From a virus, in IMG/VR virus record IMGVR_UViG_3300032296_003182, positions 1 to 26,701 of that record: a stretch of DNA of 26,701 bases. One strand, written 5' to 3'. This document shows, one piece after another, positions 22,218-26,701 of the stretch. The position numbers and the translations under genes are program-made. A model generated the notes under the pieces. That model ran no database searches. It saw only the letters and a program-made list of their open reading frames with translations, and was not told where the DNA came from. The number at the start of each line of letters is the position of its first letter. Within the stretch, counting starts at the first letter, position 1.

Positions 22218-22286
22218 GTTGAAGATCACGGGTTCCGACGCCCTATCTACTCTAAACATTTCTTACAATATCCATAGTGAAGATTA

Positions 22287-23081
22287 ATGTCCAGCACAAA
22301 TACTTATACCGAACAAAAATACTGCACCTACATCACTCATTATTCTGGTAATCTATTACCAGCAAATTATATCGGATCATCAACAATTAATAAAATTAAT
22401 AATGGTTATCGTGGTTCAGTTAAATCTAAAAAATATAAATCAATTTGGGAATTAGAATTAAAAAACAACCCAGAATTATTTTTTACAGAAATTATATCAA
22501 CACACGATACTCGTAGAGAAGCAACTTATAAAGAATTGCAGTTACAACGAACATTTAATGTTGTAAAATCGGATTTATTCATTAACATGGCGTATGCAAT
22601 AAAGAATGGTTGTTTTGGTATGGAAATTGCTGGAGAGAACCACCCAAATTTCGGAAATTGCTGGAGCGATTTACAAAAAAATGAACAATCAGAAAAATTA
22701 AAGCGTTTTTATAAAATAGATACGAATAAAATTGCGCACAAAAATAGATGCAAAACAAGAAAACAAAGAGTTTGGACAGAAGAAGAAAAATTAAAACAAA
22801 AAAACAATAATATGGGGGAAAATAACCCTAATTTTGGGAATAGATGGAAAAAATCAAAAGAACAAATAAAAAATAACGTTGAAGCTTTACAAAAAATTTA
22901 TAAATTAACTGATCCAACTGGAACAATTTTTGTAATAAAAAATATAAAACAATTTAGTGTACAAAATAATTTGAATGTTTATAATTTATATTCGGTGGCT
23001 TCCGGAAAAAAAAGCCACCACAAAAAATGGAAATGTGAGAAATTAGAATTCTCGGGGGATATTGAATTTCCGATCAGATAA
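22287..23081 (+). CDS. GIY-YIG homing endonuclease with NUMOD motifs
   Basis: This 264-residue protein has an N-terminal GIY-YIG nuclease: CTYITHYSG (residues 13-21, GIY-like) and NYIGSS (27-32, YIG), GYRGSVKSKKYKS, and an acidic residue in THDTRREATYKELQLQR. Two NUMOD3 DNA-binding motifs follow (GENHPNFGN at 117-125 and GENNPNFGN at 177-185). A C-terminal NUMOD1/IENR1-like helix-turn-helix ends the chain (TDPTGTIFVIKNIKQFSVQN with SVASGKKSHHKKWKC). This is a free-standing mobile homing endonuclease of the Seg type; I see no intron around it. It is encoded opposite to all its neighbours, has its own late core, and its last 39 bases overlap the end of the gene at 23043. Confidence 0.9.
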   Translation: MSSTNTYTEQKYCTYITHYSGNLLPANYIGSSTINKINNGYRGSVKSKKYKSIWELELKNNPELFFTEIISTHDTRREATYKELQLQRTFNVVKSDLFINMAYAIKNGCFGMEIAGENHPNFGNCWSDLQKNEQSEKLKRFYKIDTNKIAHKNRCKTRKQRVWTEEEKLKQKNNNMGENNPNFGNRWKKSKEQIKNNVEALQKIYKLTDPTGTIFVIKNIKQFSVQNNLNVYNLYSVASGKKSHHKKWKCEKLEFSGDIEFPIR

Positions 23082-23306
23082 TGTATTTCCTGGAACAGAA
23101 TCTTTAATCCTTCCTATAATATGTTTTTGAAAATCAGCAGGAGGTTTCATTACCCCTAACCTTACTGGATCCCCGAAAATTGGAACCGAATCAAAATATC
23201 GTTCAATGTTAGAGTTTTCTTTTAAATATTCTTGATATTCAGCAATTTTCATTATTTTTTCGAAAATCTCACCAGTTTCTTTATTTCTTAGTGAATAAAT
23301 TGGCAT
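23043..23306 (-). CDS. Small conserved phage protein with FmdB-like N-terminus
   Basis: This 87-residue protein opens with MPIYSLRNKETGEIFEKIM, like the beginning of FmdB-type zinc-ribbon proteins and of a small conserved protein family in marine T4-like phages (MPTYxFxNKxTGE). The zinc Cys pairs of true FmdB are absent. The second half (GDPVRLGVMKPPADFQKHII and KDSVPGNTLSDRKFNIPREF) is typical of the phage version as I recall it. The function is unknown. Its 3' end overlaps the end of the homing endonuclease by 39 bases in opposite orientation. No clear ribosome site is visible before the ATG. Confidence 0.7.
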   Translation of the reverse strand: MPIYSLRNKETGEIFEKIMKIAEYQEYLKENSNIERYFDSVPIFGDPVRLGVMKPPADFQKHIIGRIKDSVPGNTLSDRKFNIPREF

Positions 23307-23345
23307 AAATGTATGTTTAAATTGTAATAGAATTATTTATCAATT

Positions 23346-23660
23346 TTATAAATTCGCAACATACTCTTTATAAGCTGTTGTTCGTTTATCAATATTCCCG
23401 TTTGGTAATCTAGGTAGATCTTCTGGATAATCGCTTGTATCTGGTTTAGAAGTTGCTGCAATATAGTGAGAAACTGTTGGCTGTACTTGTGGTTCAAATT
23501 TTTGTTTAAAACTTTCAAATGATTCAGCTAAAACTAAAAACGATTCTTTACTTAGATGAACAATTGTTTCATTATTATAGGAAGCAACAGCATATAAGAT
23601 ATTGTTTTCATTAATTAAAACTTCTGCTCCGTTGTGATTTTTCGATTTTACTGTTATCAT
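23346..23660 (-). CDS. Small protein of unknown function, early gene
   Basis: This 104-residue protein is not recognised. The first 55 residues (MITVKSKNHNGAEVLINENN, then ILYAVASYNNETIVHLSKES) suggest a small beta-sheet domain that superficially resembles FlbD-like proteins. The second half is Pro-rich and probably extended, ending in a charged helix (NIDKRTTAYKEYVANL). A good ribosome site (ACGAGG) lies before the ATG at 23660, and an early-type promoter starts only about 12 bases upstream, so this is a directly expressed early gene. It diverges from the RNA-like region at 23757. Confidence 0.7.
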   Translation of the reverse strand: MITVKSKNHNGAEVLINENNILYAVASYNNETIVHLSKESFLVLAESFESFKQKFEPQVQPTVSHYIAATSKPDTSDYPEDLPRLPNGNIDKRTTAYKEYVANL

Positions 23661-23678
23661 AATACCTCGTAATATTTT

Positions 23679-23707
23679 ATTTTACTATATAGAATATAAA
23701 TAGTCAA
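23679..23707 (-). promoter_or_regulatory. Early-type promoter for the 104-residue gene
   Basis: On the minus strand TTGACT (23707-23702), a 17-base spacer, and TAAAAT (23684-23679). It drives the gene starting at 23660. The plus strand across the same bases contains TATAAATA (23695-23702), a possible late core pointing the other way. Confidence 0.7.
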
Positions 23708-23721
23708 GTACAATTTAGTGC

Positions 23722-23750
23722 TTGACTAAAAATTGTTTTTAGTATATAGT
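23722..23750 (+). promoter_or_regulatory. Early-type promoter of the structured RNA region
   Basis: TTGACT (23722-23727), a 17-base spacer, TATAGT (23745-23750). The preceding TTTAGTGC is shared with the promoter at 25332. Transcription should start near 23757. No protein gene follows for about 450 bases, so the immediate product is an RNA or a long leader. Confidence 0.8.
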
Positions 23751-23756
23751 AAAGAA

Positions 23757-24056
23757 AATGTGTCTGTATAAAGGTTGATACGCCGACTGATATCGTATTG
23801 ATAACCTATTCACCATAAAAGTGTGTAGAATAGCTCTGTCTAAGAAAAAAGAGGTAAAGACACCACCTCGTTACTTCTAGGAAACTAGATGAAATTATCA
23901 ATCACTCCAAACAAGAGATGATCCAATTAGGCGCAGGATCTTTAAAATCGCTACAGGTGTGGAAAGCAGCAGAACCAATCTTGGGTTGATAATGATAAAA
24001 TACCTGTCTTATTCTAAAAAAATGAATTTGGGCTCCGGATAGCCTTATTCAACCTT
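23757..24056 (+). ncRNA. Candidate structured phage RNA of about 300 bases
   Basis: No reading frame of note exists on either strand. The plus strand has many complementary segments: an end-closing helix AAGGTTGA (23771-23778) with TCAACCTT (24049-24056); a stem GATACG/CGTATT (23777-23782 with 23794-23799, one G-T pair); GAGGT/ACCTC (23851-23855 with 23865-23869); TCTAG-GAAA-CTAGA, a GNRA-capped hairpin (23876-23889); ATTATCAATC (23894-23903) with GGTTGATAAT (23984-23993); GATCC/GGATC (23920-23940); ACAGGTG (23953-23959) with TACCTGT (24001-24007), which crosses the previous long helix as a pseudoknot; and GGCT/AGCC inside TGAAT/ATTCA (24023-24051). G-T pairs and the GAAA loop favour the plus strand, as does the promoter at 23722. 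It does not match tmRNA, RNase P or group I intron cores that I can recognise. Confidence 0.6.
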
Positions 24057-24078
24057 AAAAAAGATAAATATAAAAATG

Positions 24079-24148
24079 CGCTTCCGAAGGAAGCGATGCG
24101 AGCGAAGCGAAGCATTAAATTAGTTCCCTTCGGGAACCCGCTTCGCGG
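24079..24148. repeat. Cluster of GC-rich perfect hairpins
   Basis: In very AT-rich surroundings there are three tight inverted repeats: CGCTTCC-GAA-GGAAGCG (24079-24095), GTTCCC-TTC-GGGAAC (24123-24137) and CCGC-TTC-GCGG (24138-24148). Between the first two lies ATGC...GCAT with repeated GCGAA units (24096-24115). Base composition is unlike the rest of the window, suggesting an imported palindromic element. On the minus strand the first hairpin is followed by CATTTTTATA. Confidence 0.85.
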
Positions 24149-24155
24149 AAATCTA

Positions 24156-24184
24156 TTGACGTAAATTGAATTTCATAATACAAT
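24156..24184 (+). promoter_or_regulatory. Sigma70-type promoter for the small-gene cluster
   Basis: TTGACG (24156-24161), a 17-base spacer, TACAAT (24179-24184). It would start transcription about 20 bases before the ATG at 24210. Unlike the other early promoters it lacks the GCTTGACT extension. Confidence 0.65.
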
Positions 24185-24209
24185 AAATAAAATTAAAAGG
24201 ATGTTAATT

Positions 24210-24368
24210 ATGGATAGACAAAAAATTATTGTTGCCTTAGAAACTTTAAGGGATTATAATAGATGGAGAAGAGGGCAGCTAAAAGTGATGCCTAACGCAA
24301 CATTAATAGGAGAATCAATTGAATTAGTGATTGATTTAATATCAACAGAAATCTTAAATAAAAAATAA
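24210..24368 (+). CDS. Small conserved phage protein, 52 residues
   Basis: ATG at 24210 to TAA at 24366-24368, preceded by AAAAGGA. The product begins MDRQKIIVALETLRDYNRWR and continues RGQLKVMPNATLIGESIELV. The pattern NRWRRG...MPNxTxIGExI is one I recall from many small phage early proteins (NWRRG...PxPxxxGxAID). The function is unknown. The next gene begins one base after the stop, so the two are probably coupled. Confidence 0.75.
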   Translation: MDRQKIIVALETLRDYNRWRRGQLKVMPNATLIGESIELVIDLISTEILNKK

Positions 24369-24369
24369 T

Positions 24370-24792
24370 ATGATCAAGAACGTTTATGAAATTTTAAAAG
24401 AATTTGAAGGTGCTGAAACCGATCAACAACGAAAACAAATTCTTGAACAAAATAATATCTATTACTTTAAACAAGTATTACAGTATACATTTAATCCAAA
24501 TTATCAATTCTACATTAAAGAATTTCCAACAGAATATATCAAACCCGATACTTTTCCTGGAATTCGATTAGCTGGTCTTGAGTCAGAACTTCGTAGAGTT
24601 TATCTTTTCTTAAAAGGTGATCCAACAGCGGATACATTAACAGAACAAAAACGTAATGTTCTTCTATTACAACTTTTAGAATCATTTGAACCTGAAGAAG
24701 CAGTTGTTTTCGTCAACATGATGAAAAAAGACCTTCAAATCCCAGGATTAACAGAATCTTTAGTCAAAGAAGTTTTTCCAGAATTATTTTAA
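24370..24792 (+). CDS. Conserved phage protein, DUF6433-like
   Basis: This 140-residue mostly helical protein has YEILKEFEGAETDQQRKQIL, VLQYTFNPNYQFYIKEFP, LESELRRVYLFLKG and LLLQLLESFEPEEAVVFVN, then KDLQIPGLTESLVKEVFPEL. I recall this layout (helix, YTFNP with F/YxKEhP, RRLYLFLxG, LLxxhLExhxPxEA, KDLxxxGLTxxhVxEhFPxLh) as a widespread marine phage family, named DUF6433 in some annotations. Related blocks occur in phages beside early genes. Its function is unknown. No ribosome site is visible, so coupling to the 52-residue gene is likely. Confidence 0.7.
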   Translation: MIKNVYEILKEFEGAETDQQRKQILEQNNIYYFKQVLQYTFNPNYQFYIKEFPTEYIKPDTFPGIRLAGLESELRRVYLFLKGDPTADTLTEQKRNVLLLQLLESFEPEEAVVFVNMMKKDLQIPGLTESLVKEVFPELF

Positions 24793-24808
24793 CACTTTTA
24801 AATTTTAT

Positions 24809-24976
24809 ATGAAACAAAATATTAATATTTTTGATGATTTCGGTGAGTTTCAAACAAAAAAACGAAAATCAACTAAAAATTTGAAAACCAAACGAGTCTC
24901 ATTTTCTGAATTGGATTATGACGATAATTTTTCTTCAAACAAAAAATACAAAAATGTCGATTATAAAAAATACTAG
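24809..24976 (+). CDS. Small Lys-rich hypothetical protein, 55 residues
   Basis: ATG at 24809 to TAG at 24974-24976. The product (MKQNINIFDDFGEFQTKKRK ... YKNVDYKKY) has a Lys-rich centre and a Tyr/Asp-rich end. No ribosome site is visible, and it overlaps the next small frame by 23 bases. It is kept because codon use matches neighbours and it fills the gap in an otherwise packed cluster. Confidence 0.5.
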   Translation: MKQNINIFDDFGEFQTKKRKSTKNLKTKRVSFSELDYDDNFSSNKKYKNVDYKKY

Positions 24977-25106
24977 AGATATATACAACAATATTTCTAA
25001 ACCTGAACCTGCAAAAAGCCCAGTAATTCCAGCTAATCAAGAATTGTTGGATAAAGTTGTTAGCGATTTAAATAAAAAACCTCAAATTGCTCCAAAAATA
25101 AATTAA
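24954..25106 (+). CDS. Small hypothetical protein, 50 residues
   Basis: The ATG at 24954 is preferred to the frame's first ATG at 24918, because the upstream part lies wholly inside the preceding ORF. The product begins MSIIKNTRDIYNNISKPEPA and is Pro/Lys-rich later. No convincing ribosome site; overlap with the preceding ORF suggests coupling. No family recognised. Confidence 0.45.
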   Translation: MSIIKNTRDIYNNISKPEPAKSPVIPANQELLDKVVSDLNKKPQIAPKIN

Positions 25107-25115
25107 GAGATTAAT

Positions 25116-25328
25116 ATGATACCAGAAGATTCTACTTTACGCAGACATTACCTGACTGAATTGAAATATAAACAGGAATCTCAATTTGAGGATTTTATTT
25201 CTGTTGCTACAGGTAAAGGAACACAAGTTAAACCAATACCACAATTTCCTGCAGCCCAGGAATCAATTCCTTATTCTTCTTATCTAACAGCATTTGCTTT
25301 TGTTTTGTTGCTGTTGGTTTTATTTTAG
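25116..25328 (+). CDS. Small tail-anchored membrane protein, 70 residues
   Basis: The N-terminal 50 residues are charged and soluble (MIPEDSTLRRHYLTELKYKQ, then FEDFISVATGKGTQVKP). The last 18 residues are a single hydrophobic helix (YLTAFAFVLLLLVLF) ending at the stop, so it should be a tail-anchored inner-membrane protein with its N-terminus in the cytoplasm. Ribosome site GAGA before the ATG. Unknown function; in phages such small proteins may act on the host membrane or be lysis accessories, but nothing here proves either. The next promoter begins just after its stop. Confidence 0.65.
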   Translation: MIPEDSTLRRHYLTELKYKQESQFEDFISVATGKGTQVKPIPQFPAAQESIPYSSYLTAFAFVLLLLVLF

Positions 25329-25331
25329 TGC

Positions 25332-25360
25332 TTGACTTTTTGATGACTTTAGGTTAAGAT
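25332..25360 (+). promoter_or_regulatory. Early-type promoter before the SH3-like gene
   Basis: TTGACT (25332-25337), a 17-base spacer, TAAGAT (25355-25360). Nearly the same sequence as the promoter at 20680-20708, including GCTTGACTTTTT and TTTAGGTTA. It drives the 85-residue gene and probably gene 39. Confidence 0.8.
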
Positions 25361-25392
25361 AAAGTTTCCAATTAACCTGTAAGGATTTTATT

Positions 25393-25650
25393 ATGAGTAT
25401 TTACACTAAAGAAGATATTAAACAATTATTGCAAAATAATGTTGGTACTGTAACTTTCACTAAAACTGATGGTACAGAACGAGTTATGAAATGCACTTTA
25501 CAATCTCATGTGTTACCTATTACTGAAATTGTTGAGGGTAAAGTAATTAAAACCGAAAATCCTAATGTGTTATCTGTTTGGGATTTAGATAATAATGGTT
25601 GGCGTTCTTTCAAAATTGATTCTGTACTTTCATTAAATATTAATATTTAA
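25393..25650 (+). CDS. DUF2693-type SH3-like small phage protein
   Basis: This 85-residue protein (MSIYTKEDIKQLLQNNVGTV, TFTKTDGTERVMKCTLQSHV, ENPNVLSVWDLDNNGWRSFK) matches the pattern of the DUF2693 (SH3_4-like) family of T4-like phages: V-x-FTKxDGTxRxMxCTL with NPxxxxVWDxxxxxWRSFR. It is a small beta-barrel, probably a nucleic-acid or protein adaptor of unknown function. It has a clear ribosome site (GTAAGGA) and its own early promoter. Its last codons form an 18-base palindrome directly before gene 39. Confidence 0.8.
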   Translation: MSIYTKEDIKQLLQNNVGTVTFTKTDGTERVMKCTLQSHVLPITEIVEGKVIKTENPNVLSVWDLDNNGWRSFKIDSVLSLNINI

Positions 25651-25651
25651 A

Positions 25652-26701
25652 ATGACAAAACATATTCAACAAACTTATCAAGTTCTTGATGAGATTGAAC
25701 ATATTAGAAAAAGAACTGGCATGTATGCTGGTTCTACTTCAATCCAAACAAGCCAAGAATGGGTTTATAATACTCAATCTAAAAATATGGAAAAGCGAGA
25801 TATTTCATATATCCCCGCTTTTATTAAAATCTTTTCTGAAATTCTTGATAATTCTATTGACGAAGGAAAACGCGCACCTGATGTATTAAATCAAATTAAA
25901 GTAGATATTACATTTGATGAAATTTCTATTCAGGATAATGGTCGAGGTATTCCCGTAGAAATTCATGATCAAACTGGAACATACATTGCAGAAACAGTTT
26001 TTTCTAATTTGCGCGCAGGTTCCAATTTTAATGATGATGAAGATCAATCATTAATTGGTACTAATGGTGTTGGTTCAACATTAACTAATGTTCTTTCTAC
26101 AAATTTTAAAATTGAATCTTGCGACGGTAAGAAAAAATTAACTCAAGATTTCTGGAATGGGATGCGAGAGCGTTCAGAACCTAAAATTAAAGAATATTCT
26201 AAAAATGGAACTAAAATTACATTCACGCCAGATTATGAATTTTTTAAGTTAACAGGTTTAGATGCAGACCATATTTGTAAAATTCAAAAGAAAGTAATTG
26301 ATGCTGCTGCAAATAATTTAAATATTAAATTTTATTTTAATGGTGAATTAATTAAATTTAAATCTTTTGATGATTATATTTCATTATATTCTGCTGAGTA
26401 TTACACAGATAATACTGATGATTGGAAAGTTGGTATCAGTTCTTCGGATGGATTTGAGCAAATTTCTTTTATCAATTCGGTAGAAACTTATCAAGGTGGA
26501 ACTCATGTCAATTATGTTGTTGATCAAATCACAACTAAACTTCGTGAGCACTTTAAGAAAAAACATAAAGTGGATGTAAAACCTAGTGATATTAAAAATC
26601 ATTTTAGAGTTTATATTGCTGGTACAGTAAATCGACCAAGGTTTTCTAGTCAAACAAAAGAAAATATGATTAGTTTGCCAACCGAATGGAAAACTTCCTG
26701 G
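25652..26701 (+). CDS. 39: DNA topoisomerase II large (ATPase) subunit, gp39-like, 3' end cut by window edge
   Basis: The frame runs from ATG at 25652 to the window end (350 codons, incomplete). The GHKL ATPase motifs are in place: EILDNSIDE at residues 63-71 (Mg-binding Asn), QDNGRGIP at 94-101 and GTNGVGSTLTN at 136-146. The QVLDEIEHIRKRTGMYAG opening and the transducer-side YQGGTHVNYVVDQI block are typical of T4 gp39 and bacterial GyrB/ParE. In T4 the enzyme supports origin use and DNA unlinking. Whether a separate gp60-like part follows cannot be seen. It begins 2 bases after the preceding stop, without a visible ribosome site. Confidence 0.93.
   Translation, partial: MTKHIQQTYQVLDEIEHIRKRTGMYAGSTSIQTSQEWVYNTQSKNMEKRDISYIPAFIKIFSEILDNSIDEGKRAPDVLNQIKVDITFDEISIQDNGRGIPVEIHDQTGTYIAETVFSNLRAGSNFNDDEDQSLIGTNGVGSTLTNVLSTNFKIESCDGKKKLTQDFWNGMRERSEPKIKEYSKNGTKITFTPDYEFFKLTGLDADHICKIQKKVIDAAANNLNIKFYFNGELIKFKSFDDYISLYSAEYYTDNTDDWKVGISSSDGFEQISFINSVETYQGGTHVNYVVDQITTKLREHFKKKHKVDVKPSDIKNHFRVYIAGTVNRPRFSSQTKENMISLPTEWKTSW

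Larger units (their letters stand above)
22060..22286. other. Intergenic region between phoH and the homing endonuclease
   Basis: Besides the terminator at 22089-22123 and the late-promoter palindrome at 22206-22217, the minus strand has a 14-codon reading frame (ATG at 22177, stop at 22133; product MRSNQENFELYTLE) between the two. There is also a GC-rich segment at about 22228-22241 (GGGTTCCGACGCCC) that vaguely resembles a tRNA T-arm. No longer gene fits here. Confidence 0.5.

Noticed and set aside
22224-22255. Possible tRNA or tmRNA 3' end (GGGTTCCGACGCCC like a T-arm).
   Set aside because: The stem has only three or four pairs, the loop does not match TTCRANN, there is no matching acceptor strand upstream, and no anticodon or D arm could be found.
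23333-23518. 61-codon minus-strand frame.
   Set aside because: It overlaps the 104-residue gene in another frame; the latter has a promoter and ribosome site.
23757-24056. The structured region as RNase P RNA, tmRNA or a group I intron.
   Set aside because: Short resemblances exist (AGATGAA, AGAACC), but the conserved RNase P core blocks are not in the right order or spacing. No tRNA-like end or tag frame is present, and the P/Q/R/S elements of group I introns were not seen.
26384-26653. 89-codon minus-strand frame near the right edge.
   Set aside because: It is antisense to the topoisomerase ATPase domain, and the Ile/Phe-rich product reflects AT-rich complement codons.
1-26701. CRISPR arrays, insertion sequences, integrase or attachment sites.
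   Set aside because: No regularly spaced repeats, transposase or integrase genes were seen; the gene set is that of a lytic T4-like phage.

Overview
This window is part of the genome of a strictly lytic, T4-like contractile-tailed phage (Caudoviricetes, myovirus morphology) with strongly AT-rich DNA. The T4 baseplate genes, the T4 replication and late-transcription set (gp32, gp59, gp33, topoisomerase large subunit) and late promoters of the T4 TATAAATA type all support this. The accessory content points to the marine T4-like group (cyanophage or pelagiphage relatives) rather than to coliphage T4: a DUF4815 structural protein, gp5 without a lysozyme domain, PhoH, a PD-(D/E)XK exonuclease and a gp32 without zinc cysteines. 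The host cannot be fixed from sequence alone.

Layout. 1-12871 (minus strand): a compact late operon reading gp48, gp53, gp27-like hub, gp5, gp25, gp6, gp7, gp8 and then a DUF4815 structural protein that runs off the left edge. Genes abut or overlap by a few bases. 12872-12939: a bidirectional late-promoter region. 12940-18140 (plus strand): gp4, a gp2-like protein, gp54-like, gp26, a small ORF probably reached by a -1 frameshift, and a 799-residue protein with a muralytic domain that may be the tape measure. 18146-18161: a terminator shared by convergent genes. 18171-22059 (minus strand): gp32, gp59, gp33, a secreted SleB-type hydrolase, a PD-(D/E)XK exonuclease and PhoH. 22287-23081 (plus strand): a free-standing GIY-YIG homing endonuclease inserted against the direction of its neighbours. 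23043-23660 (minus strand): two small genes. 23757-24056: no protein gene, but a good sigma70-type promoter followed by sequence with extensive complementary helices, one a potential pseudoknot. This is my main candidate for an undescribed element, a structured phage RNA. 24079-24148: a cluster of GC-rich perfect hairpins. 24210-26701 (plus strand): a run of small early-type genes leading into the topoisomerase II large subunit, cut by the right edge.

How it works together. The two late arms build the baseplate hub, wedge and tail tube, and complete the head. The middle region supplies single-strand binding, helicase loading, late-promoter co-activation (gp33, which would serve the TATAAATA promoters in the same window), DNA processing and host-wall degradation. 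Early-type promoters share a recognisable pattern (TGCTTGACT, 17 bases, then a TAnnnT box). They occur before gp59, before the hydrolase-gp33 pair, on both sides of the 23.7 kb divergence and before the 85-residue SH3-like gene.

Limits: all homology calls come from recalled family sequences and motifs, with no database search. RNA pairing was found by eye, with no folding energies or alignment.
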